64,000 nucleotides of DNA from Paraburkholderia sp. CNPSo 3274 (GTDB lineage: Bacteria > Pseudomonadota > Gammaproteobacteria > Burkholderiales > Burkholderiaceae), in assembly GCF_024206475.1 (NCBI RefSeq), contig NZ_JAMBPR010000029.1, positions 35,718-99,717 of the forward strand. The letters run 5' to 3'. Position 1 is the stretch's first letter. Each line of letters opens with the position of its first letter. The notes under the pieces were generated by a model. The model worked only from the letters and a program-made list of their open reading frames with translations, was not told where the DNA came from and ran no database searches. The translations under genes were made by a program, and so were the position numbers. Positions 7,856-16,596 of the stretch are shown here, one piece after another.

Positions 7856-8665
7856 ATGACCGAAACCGTGCTGCTTGCCCTCGATACTTCGACCGAATAT
7901 TGCTCGGTCGCGCTGCTTCGCGTCGCCCCTGGCGGCGCAGATCGTTCTCCTTCTGGTGGCGGCGAGACCGCCTCCGGATCGCGCTCGGAAGTCAGCGTCT
8001 GGGTGCGCCACGAAGCCACGGGCGCCGTCTCCAGCACACGGCTTCTGCCGGCCATTGGCGAATTGTTCGACGAAGCCGGCCTCACGCTCGCCGACTGCGA
8101 CGCGATCGCGTTCGGCGCGGGCCCGGGCTCCTTCACGGGGCTGCGCACGGCGACGGGCGTGGCTCAGGGGCTCGCGTTCGGCCTCGATATCCCGGTGGTG
8201 CCCGTGGGCACGCTGCTCGTGTGCGCGGAGAGCGCACGGCTGCGCGATCCCGCCGCGACCCGCGTGCTGGCCGCGCTCGATGCGCGCATGGACGAAGCCT
8301 ACTGGGCCGACTACGCGTGGGATGCCGCAGCCGGCGACTGGCGCACGCTGCAGGCCGCATCGCTCGACTCGCCGGAGCACATCGCCGCGCCCGATACACC
8401 GTTCACGCTGGCGGGCAACGCCGCCGCCGCGTTCGGCGCGCGCCTGACGGCCGCCGCCGCCGCGCGCACGATCGACGCCGAGGCGCTCCCCCACGCATTG
8501 CCGCTTGCGCACGCGGCGTTGCGGGCGTTTCGCGCGGGCCGCACGCAACCCGCCGACCAGGCCGCGCCCGAATACGTGCGCAACAAGGTCGCGCAGACCA
8601 CGGCCGAGCGCCTTGCCGCGAAGGCGGCCGCCCACGGTGGCGCGGGTGGCGAGGGCACGCAATGA
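7856..8665 (+). CDS. tsaB: tRNA threonylcarbamoyladenosine synthesis protein TsaB
   Basis: A 269-residue ASKHA-fold protein that partners TsaD and TsaE in making the t6A modification of tRNAs reading ANN codons. It begins MTETVLLALDTSTEYCSVAL and carries the family segment FGAGPGSFTGLRTATGVAQG (about residues 85-104). The ATG at 7856 is chosen because the phosphate-binding strand starts there; an upstream in-frame ATG at 7805 would add a non-conserved leader. It is the first gene of a run in which every junction overlaps (tsaB/rimI by 4 nt at ATGA). TsaB next to RimI is a widespread arrangement. Confidence 0.95.
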   Translation: MTETVLLALDTSTEYCSVALLRVAPGGADRSPSGGGETASGSRSEVSVWVRHEATGAVSSTRLLPAIGELFDEAGLTLADCDAIAFGAGPGSFTGLRTATGVAQGLAFGLDIPVVPVGTLLVCAESARLRDPAATRVLAALDARMDEAYWADYAWDAAAGDWRTLQAASLDSPEHIAAPDTPFTLAGNAAAAFGARLTAAAAARTIDAEALPHALPLAHAALRAFRAGRTQPADQAAPEYVRNKVAQTTAERLAAKAAAHGGAGGEGTQ

Positions 8666-9156
8666 GCGGCGTGCTCATGACCGACCGCTACCTGTCGCCG
8701 ATGACCGAAAGCGACCTGGACGAAGTCGCGATCATCGAGCGTTCCGCGTATGAGTTTCCGTGGTCGCGCGGCAACTTCGAGGACTCGCTGCGCAATGGCT
8801 ACTACGGTCTGTGCATGCGCCACGTCACCGGCACGCTGATCGGCTATTGCGTGCTGATGCCCGTGGTCGACGAGATGCATCTGCTGAATCTGTGCGTTGC
8901 GCCTCAGGCGCAGGGTGCGGGCGCGGGGCTCGCGATGCTGCGCGAGGCGGTGCGCATTGCGCACACGCAGAGTCTCGAAGGCTTGCTGCTCGAAGTTCGG
9001 CCTTCGAATCACCGGGCAATCCGGCTGTACGAACAGTTCGGCTTCGTCACGATCGGCCGCCGCAAGAACTACTATCCGGCCCGGCATCACAGCCGCGAGG
9101 ACGCACTCGTGATGCGTTTTTCTTTTGCAGGGGAGGGCGCGGATGTCGCTCGATGA
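8662..9156 (+). CDS. rimI: ribosomal protein S18-alanine N-acetyltransferase
   Basis: A 164-residue GNAT acetyltransferase that acetylates the N-terminal alanine of S18. The acetyl-CoA-binding motif is LCVAPQAQGAGAGLAMLREA (about 76-95), followed by LLLEVRPSNHRAIRLYEQFG and GRRKNYYPA, both typical of RimI. The start overlaps the tsaB stop (ATGA); a second Met five codons later is possible. The 3' end overlaps the udg start by 14 nt, so translation is probably coupled through three genes. Confidence 0.95.
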   Translation: MSGVLMTDRYLSPMTESDLDEVAIIERSAYEFPWSRGNFEDSLRNGYYGLCMRHVTGTLIGYCVLMPVVDEMHLLNLCVAPQAQGAGAGLAMLREAVRIAHTQSLEGLLLEVRPSNHRAIRLYEQFGFVTIGRRKNYYPARHHSREDALVMRFSFAGEGADVAR

Positions 9157-10138
9157 GATCGCGCTGGAGGAGCTTGGGCTCGCGCCGCGCTGGGTGCGCA
9201 AAGGGGTGCAGGGTGCTGCGCCGCTCGAAGCGTCTCGCGAAGAAGAGGTCGTTGCGCCGTTGTCCGCGGTGACGCGCGCCGAAGCCGAAGCCGAAGCCGA
9301 AGCGCCGGTGGTGCCGGTGGTGCAAACGACGCGTCCGGTCGCTGCGCCGCAGCCAGCCGAAGCACAACCGGCCGCCCCGGAACTCTCCCAACCACCGCAA
9401 CTCGTTGCGCGCGCCGCTTCGCCATCGAAGCCCGCGCCGCATTCGTCCGATGCACCGCCGCCCCTCGCCGACGACGATTTCGCGTGGTTCGACTCTGTGG
9501 CTCAGCCGGTTCTGCCACACGACGCCGAGCCGGCTCAGGCTGGCGGCGCACCGCGCAACGATGTCGCGACGCTCGACTGGGACGCGCTCGCCGAATGCGT
9601 GGCCTCGTGCACGCGCTGCCGCCTGTGCGAGAAGCGCACCAACACTGTGTTCGGCGTGGGCGATCGCGAGGCCGACTGGATGCTGATCGGCGAGGCGCCC
9701 GGCGAGAACGAGGACCGCCAGGGCGAGCCCTTCGTCGGCCAGGCGGGCAAGCTGCTCGACAACATGTTGCGCGCGCTCTCGCTCGCACGGGGTGAGAACG
9801 TCTATATCGCGAACGTCATCAAGTGCAGGCCGCCTGGCAACCGCAATCCGGAGCCCGACGAGGTCGCGCGCTGCGAGCCGTATTTGCAGCGGCAGGTGGC
9901 GCTCGTGAAGCCGAAGATCATCGTCGCGCTCGGGCGTTTCGCGGCGCAAAGCCTGCTCAAGACCGATGACAGCATCGCATCGCTGCGCGGACGCGTCCAC
10001 GAGTACGAGGGCGTGCCCGTCATCGTCACCTATCATCCCGCTTATTTGCTGCGCAGCCTGCACGACAAGGCGAAGGCCTGGACCGACCTCTGTCTCGCGC
10101 GCGACACCTGGCGTGCGGCGTCCGGCGGCGAGCGATGA
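9143..10138 (+). CDS. uracil-DNA glycosylase, family 4 (iron-sulfur), with long N-terminal extension
   Basis: This enzyme removes uracil from DNA in base excision repair. The core starts near residue 150 of 331. Four cysteines that would hold a 4Fe-4S cluster are at 156 and 159 (CTRC), 228 (KCRPPGNRNP) and 244 (RCEPYL). Catalytic motif GEAPGENED is at 183-191 and HPAYLLR at 298-304. The first 145 residues are an Ala/Pro/Glu-rich linker-like extension, including an AEAEAEAEA run coded by GCCGAA repeats; only residues 1-25 (DEIALEELGLAPRWVRKG) look like a defined segment. The ATG at 9143 has GGGGAGGG just upstream and overlaps rimI. The downstream DUF1853 gene overlaps by 4 nt. Confidence 0.93.
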   Translation: MSLDEIALEELGLAPRWVRKGVQGAAPLEASREEEVVAPLSAVTRAEAEAEAEAPVVPVVQTTRPVAAPQPAEAQPAAPELSQPPQLVARAASPSKPAPHSSDAPPPLADDDFAWFDSVAQPVLPHDAEPAQAGGAPRNDVATLDWDALAECVASCTRCRLCEKRTNTVFGVGDREADWMLIGEAPGENEDRQGEPFVGQAGKLLDNMLRALSLARGENVYIANVIKCRPPGNRNPEPDEVARCEPYLQRQVALVKPKIIVALGRFAAQSLLKTDDSIASLRGRVHEYEGVPVIVTYHPAYLLRSLHDKAKAWTDLCLARDTWRAASGGER

Positions 10139-11199
10139 ACGCCGCGCGGCCCGCGGACGGATCCGGTGCCAACCGTGCCGGGGGCGACGGCGGGCCGCAA
10201 GATGATGCTGGGTCGAAGCGTGTGCCCGCTACTTGCGCGAACCACGACGTAATCGATCGCCTCGGCGACCCAGCCGTGCGCGATCTCGCGTGGCTGCTCT
10301 TCAGCGCCGATCTATTGCGTGCGCAACCACCGCTCGCGCCGCTAGCGCAATGGTGCGCCAATGCCGATGAAGCTCGCGCCACGCGTGACTGGCTCGCGCA
10401 GGTCGATCGTGATCCGGCGCGTCTGCACGAAGCGCTCATGGCCGCGCCGACGCATCGCCTTGGCCGCTATGCCGAAAATTTACTGGGATGGTTTCTCGCG
10501 AATGGACCCGCGGCGCAGCTAGTCGCGCAGAACGTGCCGCTGCGGCGTGCAGGGCTCACGCTCGGCGAGTGCGATTTTCTCGTGCGAACGCGTGCCGGAG
10601 AGCGCTTGCATTGGGAACTGGCGGTGAAGTGCTACCTGCACGCGGGACCGGGCAATGACGAACGTGCATTGCTCGCCGAATTCGTCGGGCCGAATTTGCG
10701 CGATCGGTTTGACCTGAAACTGACGCATCTGCGCGACCGTCAACTGCGTTTGAGCGCGCGCGAAGAATTTGCCTCGCTGGGTTACGAAGGCCAATGGCTC
10801 GCGCAGATGTTCGTGAAAGGCTGGCTTTTCTACCGGGCGGGAAAGGCGGCGCCGTCACGGGTGGAAGACGCCCCCGAGCTAGCCGCAGATCATGGGCGCG
10901 GCTGGTGGGTGATGCGTTCGGACTGGCCAGCCTTCGCCCAGCAACAGGCGGCTGACGGCTGGAACGTGTTGCCGAGGCTCGCATGGCTTGCGCCGCGCAG
11001 GCTGGCGGCTGCGCCGGGCACGGCAGTCGCAGCCCCGGTCGACCCCAACGCGTTACTCGACGCGCTAGCCCGGCCAGACGACCCCGTGCTGGTCGCGGCA
11101 TTCTCGGCCGACAGCACAGGCGGCTACCGAGAACTGTCGCGCGGCTTCATCGTTCCCGACGACTGGCCTGCGCGCGCCGCGGCATTTGCACGTCAATGA
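10135..11199 (+). CDS. DUF1853 family protein
   Basis: A 354-residue protein that I recognise as DUF1853, a family with no established function. The conserved blocks are HRLGRYAENLLGWFL (108-122), GECDFLV (144-150), WELAVKCYLHAG (160-171) and EFVGPNLRDRFDLKL (182-196). The glutamate (114), the aspartate (147) and ELAVK (161-165) loosely resemble a PD-(D/E)xK nuclease core, but the E-to-K spacing is not canonical, so a nuclease role is a hypothesis. The first 40 residues are low-complexity. The ATG overlaps the udg stop (ATGA), and the converging thiD gene ends 16 bp after the stop. Confidence 0.85.
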   Translation: MNAARPADGSGANRAGGDGGPQDDAGSKRVPATCANHDVIDRLGDPAVRDLAWLLFSADLLRAQPPLAPLAQWCANADEARATRDWLAQVDRDPARLHEALMAAPTHRLGRYAENLLGWFLANGPAAQLVAQNVPLRRAGLTLGECDFLVRTRAGERLHWELAVKCYLHAGPGNDERALLAEFVGPNLRDRFDLKLTHLRDRQLRLSAREEFASLGYEGQWLAQMFVKGWLFYRAGKAAPSRVEDAPELAADHGRGWWVMRSDWPAFAQQQAADGWNVLPRLAWLAPRRLAAAPGTAVAAPVDPNALLDALARPDDPVLVAAFSADSTGGYRELSRGFIVPDDWPARAAAFARQ

Positions 11200-11215
11200 G
11201 CGCGCGAAAGCACGC

Positions 11216-12022
11216 TCACCACCAGCGCCAGAAGTGATGCACGGGTCCGACGCCATGACCGACGTCGAGCCGCTCGCTGGCCTCCAGCGCCGCCGTCAGA
11301 TATTGCTTGGCTTCGCCAATGGCCGGTGCGAGTGCCCCGCGCTGCGGCCACAGTGCGGCAATGGCAGAAGAGAGCGTGCAGCCCGTGCCGTGCGTATTCG
11401 TGACCGGCACGCGCGGGCCGCCCAGGCGCAGCGTGCCGCCGGCCTCGATGAGCCAGTCGGGGCTGTCCGCGCTGCCCAGGTGCCCGCCTTTCATCAGCAC
11501 CGCCTGCGCACCGAGCGCGCGCAGCGCTTCGCCTTGCTCCACCATCGCGGCTTCGTCTGCGGCGGGCGAGACGCCGAGCAACGCCGCGGCTTCCGGCAGA
11601 TTCGGCGTGACGACGCCCGCTAGCGGCAGTAACTCTTCGCGCAGCGCAGCAACGGCTTCGGGCGCGAGCAGCGCGTGATTGCTCTTCGAGATCATCACGG
11701 TGTCGAGCACGACGCGCGGCGGCTGATGGCGGCGCAGCGCGTCGGCGACGGCGCGCACGATCTCCGCGTTGGCGAGCATGCCGATCTTCACGGAGTCGAT
11801 GCGGATGTCGTCGAACACGGCGTCGAGCTGCGCCGTGACAAAACCCGCGTCGGGCGCGTGGATCGCCGTGACGCCGCGTGTGTTCTGCGCGGTGAGCGCC
11901 GTGATGACGCTTGCGCCGTACGCGCCGAGCGCGGAGAACGCCTTGAGGTCGGCCTGAATGCCCGCACCGCCGCCCGAGTCGGAGCCGGCGATCGTGAGAA
12001 CGTTGAAAATCGGAGAAGTCAT
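11216..12022 (-). CDS. thiD: hydroxymethylpyrimidine/phosphomethylpyrimidine kinase
   Basis: ThiD phosphorylates HMP to HMP-P and HMP-PP, the pyrimidine half of thiamine. The 268-residue ribokinase-fold protein has the substrate motif GSDSGGGAGIQADLKAF (14-30), the conserved MISKSNHALL, and the C-terminal anion-hole motif THGTGCTLSSAIAA. The length is normal for a stand-alone ThiD. It is the only thiamine gene in the window. No THI riboswitch-like conserved CTGAGA element is visible in the 105-bp upstream gap, which fits a gene transcribed with lplT. Confidence 0.96.
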   Translation of the reverse strand: MTSPIFNVLTIAGSDSGGGAGIQADLKAFSALGAYGASVITALTAQNTRGVTAIHAPDAGFVTAQLDAVFDDIRIDSVKIGMLANAEIVRAVADALRRHQPPRVVLDTVMISKSNHALLAPEAVAALREELLPLAGVVTPNLPEAAALLGVSPAADEAAMVEQGEALRALGAQAVLMKGGHLGSADSPDWLIEAGGTLRLGGPRVPVTNTHGTGCTLSSAIAALWPQRGALAPAIGEAKQYLTAALEASERLDVGHGVGPVHHFWRWW

Positions 12023-12127
12023 GGCAGCGTCAGGTGCGCGTCGCGCGCGGCATGGCGCCGCGCGTGCGCAGGGAAGGATCGATTCAGCAGACGTGGCGGC
12101 CGGATTGTGTGCGCACAGGAGCGCCCA

Positions 12128-13438
12128 TCAATGCCTGTGATTTTCGCCGATCAGCGCGACCGAGTCGAACGAGCGTTGATTCGCCTGGTGGCGACGCATC
12201 ACGAGCCACATCATCAGGCAGACGAACGTGCCGAACAGCACGATCACGATGGTCACCGGCACGTCGAGCCAGACGAGCACGGCGTAGAGGCACAGCATCA
12301 CGAGCACCGAGAGGTTCTCGTTGAAGTTCTGCACGGCGATGGAGTGGCCGGCGGAGAGCAGCACGTGGCCGCGGTGCTGGAGCAGCGCGTTCATCGGCAC
12401 GACGAAGAAGCCCGAAAGGCCGCCCACGATCATGAGGAAGATGTACGCGAAAATCAGGTAGCCGGGAATGCGCATGTGGCCAATATGCAGGCCCCAATGC
12501 GGCGGAAAGAGATATCGCGTGTAGAACGCCATCAGCATGACCGCAAGACCCATGATGATGCCGACCGGCAGCACCGAGAGCGACTTCTTGAGCGGCACGC
12601 GCGCGGCCGCGATCATGGCGCCGGCCGCCACGCCCACGGCCACCACGGCCTGGAGCACCGCGCCTTCGGAGAGCGACATGCCGAGCGAAACTTCGGCCCA
12701 CTTGAGCACGATGAATTGCAGCGTCGCGCCCGCACCCCAGAAGAGCGTTGTGACCGCAAGCGAGATCTGGCCGAGCTTGTCGCGCCAGAGCGTGTTAAAG
12801 CAGTCGGCGAAATCGGTGATGAGGCGGATGACACCGTGCTGCTGGCGCGGGTAGCGTGCGCCAGTGTCGGGAATGCGCAGATTGAAGAGGGCGGCGATCA
12901 CGTAAATCACCATGATGACGACCATCGCGGCTTCGGCGGGTGTGCTGATCGCGGCGGGCGTATGGCGCAGCACATGCGAGGCGATGTGGGGGCTGATCAA
13001 CGCGCCGCCGAGCACCGTGCCGAGGATGATCGAGCCGACTGTCGTGCCCTCGATCCAGCCGTTGGCAGCGACGAGCCGCTCAGGCGGCAGCAGCTCGGTC
13101 AGGATGCCGTACTTGGCGGGCGAATAAGCCGCCGCGCCGAATCCCACTACGCCATAGGCAAACAAGGGGTGGGTGCCGGCCAGCATCAGGGCGCAGCCCA
13201 CGACCTTGATCGTGTTCGTGATGAACATCACGCGGCCCTTGGGGCGGGAATCTGCAAAGGCGCCGACGAAGGCGGCAAGAACGACGTAGGAGAGGACGAA
13301 GAACAGCTTGAGCAGCGGCGTCATCCAGTTCGGGGCGTGGAGATCTTTAAGCAGTGCAATCGCAGCGATGAGGAGCGCATTGTCGGCCAACGACGAAAAA
13401 AACTGCGCGGCCATGATGGTGTAAAAGCCTTTTTTCAT
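12128..13438 (-). CDS. lplT: lysophospholipid transporter LplT (MFS)
   Basis: A 436-residue major-facilitator protein with about 12 hydrophobic segments. It begins MKKGFYTIMAAQFFSSLADN and contains FADSRPKGRVM after helix 2 and AYSPAKYGILTELLP, both hallmarks of LplT. LplT flips lysophospholipids across the inner membrane for re-acylation. In many bacteria it is fused to or beside the Aas acyltransferase; no aas gene is seen here. It is followed by thiD after 105 bp on the same strand and is divergent from alr. Confidence 0.9.
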   Translation of the reverse strand: MKKGFYTIMAAQFFSSLADNALLIAAIALLKDLHAPNWMTPLLKLFFVLSYVVLAAFVGAFADSRPKGRVMFITNTIKVVGCALMLAGTHPLFAYGVVGFGAAAYSPAKYGILTELLPPERLVAANGWIEGTTVGSIILGTVLGGALISPHIASHVLRHTPAAISTPAEAAMVVIMVIYVIAALFNLRIPDTGARYPRQQHGVIRLITDFADCFNTLWRDKLGQISLAVTTLFWGAGATLQFIVLKWAEVSLGMSLSEGAVLQAVVAVGVAAGAMIAAARVPLKKSLSVLPVGIIMGLAVMLMAFYTRYLFPPHWGLHIGHMRIPGYLIFAYIFLMIVGGLSGFFVVPMNALLQHRGHVLLSAGHSIAVQNFNENLSVLVMLCLYAVLVWLDVPVTIVIVLFGTFVCLMMWLVMRRHQANQRSFDSVALIGENHRH

Positions 13439-13658
13439 CTGATGCGATGCTTTCCTCGCTGCGGTCCGTCCGCCCCGGACGGGTGGGAGGCATCCGGGCT
13501 TATTACGTTCGAAATGGGTTGTGCGCAGGGCTTTATATCACGAAAATAGGTGCATTCGGACTAGCACAATCCTTGAGCGCCCGTCAGGCGGGCCTGCCGG
13601 GCTCTGAAAACACCCTGTAAGCTCCTGATTCGAAAGCGTCTTTGCGAAAAAATCTCCT

Positions 13659-14729
13659 ATGCCGCGCCCCCTCTCAGCAACGATCCACACCGCCGCTCTC
13701 GCCAATAACCTCGCCGTCGTCCGCAAGTACGCGCCTAAGTCGAAAATCTGGGCCGTGGTGAAGGCCAACGCCTACGGGCACGGGCTAGCGCGCGCGTTTC
13801 CCGGCCTGCGCGCAACCGACGGTTTCGGCCTGCTCGACCTCGAGGAGGCCGTGAAACTGCGCGAACTCGGCTGGGCGGGGCCGATCCTGCTGCTCGAAGG
13901 TTTTTTCCGGCCGACCGATATCGACGTGATCGACCGCTATAGCCTCACGACCGTCGTGCACAGCGACGAGCAGATGCGCATGCTTGAAATGGCGCGTCTC
14001 TCGAAGCCGGTCAACGTTCAGCTCAAGATGAATAGCGGCATGAACCGGCTCGGCTACACACCGGAGAAGTATCGCGCCGCATGGGAGCGTGCGCGTGCCT
14101 GTGCCGGTATCGGCCAGATCACGCTGATGACGCACTTCGCGGACGCCGACACACCGCGCGGCGTCGGCGAGCAGATGGCAACGTTCGAGCGCGGCGCGCA
14201 AGGCATTGCCGGCGCGCGCAGCCTCGCCAATTCGGCCGCCACGCTCTGGCATCCTTCGACGCACTTCGACTGGGTGCGCCCCGGCATCATTCTTTATGGT
14301 GCTTCGCCTTCGGGCTTCGCCTCGGCGCTCGAAGGGACAGGCCTGCAGCCGGCCATGACGCTCGCATCCGAACTCATCGCCACGCAGCATGTCGCCGAAG
14401 GCCAGACCGTTGGCTACGGCTCGATCTTCACGACGCGCAAGCCCATGCGCATCGGCGTGGTGGCGTGCGGTTATGCCGACGGTTATCCGCGCGTCGCGCC
14501 CGAAGGCACGCCCGTGATCGTCGACGGCGTGCTCACGCATGTGGTGGGCCGCGTTTCCATGGACATGCTCACCGTCGACCTCACGCCAGTGCGCAGCGCG
14601 GGCGTGGGCGCGCGCGTGGAACTGTGGGGCAACAATCTGCCCATCGACGACGTCGCGAAAGCCTGTGGCACGATCGGCTACGAGCTGATGTGCGCCGTTG
14701 CGCCGCGTGTTCCCGTGCGGGCCGAATAA
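13659..14729 (+). CDS. alr: alanine racemase
   Basis: A PLP enzyme that makes D-alanine for peptidoglycan. The 356-residue protein has the PLP lysine motif AVVKANAYGHG (K35), the substrate-side motif KMNSGMNRLGY and the catalytic Tyr loop VGYGSIFTTRKP. The length is standard. The stop codon is 4 nt before the radA start, indicating an alr-radA operon. Catabolic DadX would look similar, but the radA context supports the biosynthetic enzyme. Confidence 0.96.
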   Translation: MPRPLSATIHTAALANNLAVVRKYAPKSKIWAVVKANAYGHGLARAFPGLRATDGFGLLDLEEAVKLRELGWAGPILLLEGFFRPTDIDVIDRYSLTTVVHSDEQMRMLEMARLSKPVNVQLKMNSGMNRLGYTPEKYRAAWERARACAGIGQITLMTHFADADTPRGVGEQMATFERGAQGIAGARSLANSAATLWHPSTHFDWVRPGIILYGASPSGFASALEGTGLQPAMTLASELIATQHVAEGQTVGYGSIFTTRKPMRIGVVACGYADGYPRVAPEGTPVIVDGVLTHVVGRVSMDMLTVDLTPVRSAGVGARVELWGNNLPIDDVAKACGTIGYELMCAVAPRVPVRAE

Positions 14730-14733
14730 CGCC

Positions 14734-16122
14734 ATGGCAAAGAGCATGGCGAAGGTCAAGACACTGTACACGTGCACCGAATGCGGCGGGCAGGCGCCCA
14801 AGTGGCAAGGCCAGTGCCCTGCGTGCGGCGCGTGGAACACGCTCGTGGAAGGCGTTGCCGAAACGGCGAGCAGTCACCGCTTCCAGTCGCTCGCGAAGAG
14901 CGCCCCGGTGCGGCGTCTCGCCGATATCGAGGCGTCCGACGTGCCGCGCTTCACGACCGGCGTGGGCGAGTTCGACCGCGTGCTGGGCGGCGGCCTCGTA
15001 GCGGGCGGCGTGGTGCTGATCGGCGGCGACCCCGGCATCGGCAAATCGACGCTGCTGCTGCAGTCGCTCGCGCAAATCGCGGCTGAGCGTCGCGCACTAT
15101 ATATAAGCGGTGAAGAATCCGCGGCGCAGATCGCGTTGCGCGCGCAACGATTGGCGCTGCTCGATCCCGGCTCCTTGGCGAGCGAACTGCAACTGCTCGC
15201 CGAGATCCAGCTCGAAAAGATCCAGGCGACGATCGAGGCTGAGAAGCCCGACGTCGCGGTCATCGACTCGATCCAGACGATCTACTCCGAAGCGCTGACT
15301 TCCGCGCCCGGCTCGGTTGCGCAGGTGCGCGAGTGCGCGGCGCAGCTCACGCGCATCGCCAAGCAGTCGGGCACGGCGATCATCATGGTCGGGCACGTGA
15401 CGAAGGAGGGCAACCTCGCGGGCCCGCGGGTGCTCGAGCACATCGTCGATACCGTGCTGTATTTCGAAGGCGACACGCATTCGTCGTTCCGGCTCGTGCG
15501 CGCGTTCAAGAACCGCTTCGGCGCGGTCAACGAGCTGGGCGTGTTCGCGATGACCGAGAAAGGCCTGCGGGGCGTGGCGAATCCCTCGGCGCTCTTTCTC
15601 TCGCAGCACGAGCAGAGCGTGCCGGGCTCCTGCGTGCTTGTGACCCAGGAAGGCTCGCGGCCGCTGCTCGTCGAGGTGCAGGCGCTCGTTGACACGGCGC
15701 ACGTGCCGAATCCGCGGCGCCTGGCCGTCGGCCTCGAACAGAACCGGCTTGCCATGCTGCTGGCGGTGCTGCATCGCCATGCAGGCATCGCGTGCTTCGA
15801 TCAGGACGTATTCCTCAACGCCGTGGGTGGCGTGAAGATCACGGAGCCGGCCGCGGATCTCGCCGTGCTGCTCGCCATTCACTCTTCGATGCGTAACAAG
15901 GCGTTGCCCAAGGGTCTGATCGTCTTTGGCGAGGTCGGCCTCGCGGGCGAGATCCGACCCTCGCCGCGCGGTCAGGATCGTCTGAAGGAAGCGGCGAAGC
16001 TTGGTTTTTCATGCGCGCTGATTCCCCGCGCCAATGCGCCGAAACAGCCGATCGAAGGTTTACAGGTGATTGCGGTGGAGCGCCTCGAGGAAGCGATCGA
16101 CCGGGTACGCGAACTGGATTGA
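14734..16122 (+). CDS. radA: DNA repair protein RadA (branch-migration ATPase)
   Basis: RadA is a RecA-related helicase that extends recombination intermediates. The domains run as follows: an N-terminal C4 zinc finger (CTECGG...CPACG, about 10-33), Walker A GGDPGIGKST (97-106), Walker B region VAVIDSIQTI, the RadA-specific KNRFG motif (near 255), and a C-terminal Lon-protease-like domain ending VIAVERLEEAIDRVREL. The 462-residue length is normal. ATG 14734 is chosen, with a second ATG four codons later equally possible. It is co-transcribed with alr by spacing. Confidence 0.97.
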   Translation: MAKSMAKVKTLYTCTECGGQAPKWQGQCPACGAWNTLVEGVAETASSHRFQSLAKSAPVRRLADIEASDVPRFTTGVGEFDRVLGGGLVAGGVVLIGGDPGIGKSTLLLQSLAQIAAERRALYISGEESAAQIALRAQRLALLDPGSLASELQLLAEIQLEKIQATIEAEKPDVAVIDSIQTIYSEALTSAPGSVAQVRECAAQLTRIAKQSGTAIIMVGHVTKEGNLAGPRVLEHIVDTVLYFEGDTHSSFRLVRAFKNRFGAVNELGVFAMTEKGLRGVANPSALFLSQHEQSVPGSCVLVTQEGSRPLLVEVQALVDTAHVPNPRRLAVGLEQNRLAMLLAVLHRHAGIACFDQDVFLNAVGGVKITEPAADLAVLLAIHSSMRNKALPKGLIVFGEVGLAGEIRPSPRGQDRLKEAAKLGFSCALIPRANAPKQPIEGLQVIAVERLEEAIDRVRELD

Positions 16123-16263
16123 GCACGCCGTGCGCGTGCAGATGGCTTGTACTGGCGCGTAATGATTAGTAACAACCCTGGTTCCGGCTGTAACCATTTC
16201 AGACTGCGATTTCCCTATCCTTGGCGCGATGTTCAACCCGTGTCGAGCGGAAAGGATAACGAC

Positions 16264-16527
16264 TTGAAACAGACTGATACGTCCTTCGGCGATCGTTCGA
16301 TCGTCGTGCGCGGCTGCCGGGTGTCCGAGCCGCTCATGCAGCCTTGGGGCAGCACGTGCCGCATCGTCGAGTGGATCGATGGCGACGGGCGCATTTCGCG
16401 CCGCGTCGTGGCAGAAGACGTGACGGCGGCCGAGGTGCGCAGCACCATTGCGCACCACGTGGAAGGCCGCAAGTACGTGATGTATGACGACGAACGGTCG
16501 CCGCGGCAAACGCTGCCGCGACGCTAA
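16264..16527 (+). CDS. small conserved hypothetical protein (resembles DUF2866)
   Basis: An 87-residue protein, probably translated from the TTG at 16264, because GGAAAGGA lies 9-16 nt upstream and the residues before it look non-coding; an ATG at 16147 in the same frame is the alternative. The core reads GCRVSEPLMQPWGSTCRIVE followed by a DGDGRISRRVV strand pair. I associate this with DUF2866, a Burkholderia family without known function, from memory and with moderate certainty. No signal peptide or membrane segment is visible. The gene ends in a strong terminator and follows radA by 141 bp. Confidence 0.65.
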   Translation: MKQTDTSFGDRSIVVRGCRVSEPLMQPWGSTCRIVEWIDGDGRISRRVVAEDVTAAEVRSTIAHHVEGRKYVMYDDERSPRQTLPRR

Positions 16528-16531
16528 ACAA

Positions 16532-16559
16532 AAAATGGGCGCTGCGAAGCGCCCATTTT
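16532..16559. terminator. bidirectional rho-independent terminator
   Basis: A perfect 11-bp stem AAAATGGGCGC / GCGCCCATTTT with a 6-nt loop has A and T tracts on both sides. It sits between the convergent small gene and the CoA-transferase gene and can serve both. Confidence 0.9.
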
Positions 16560-16596
16560 GTATTGTGCTCACGGGTGATGCGGCATACGCCGCAGG

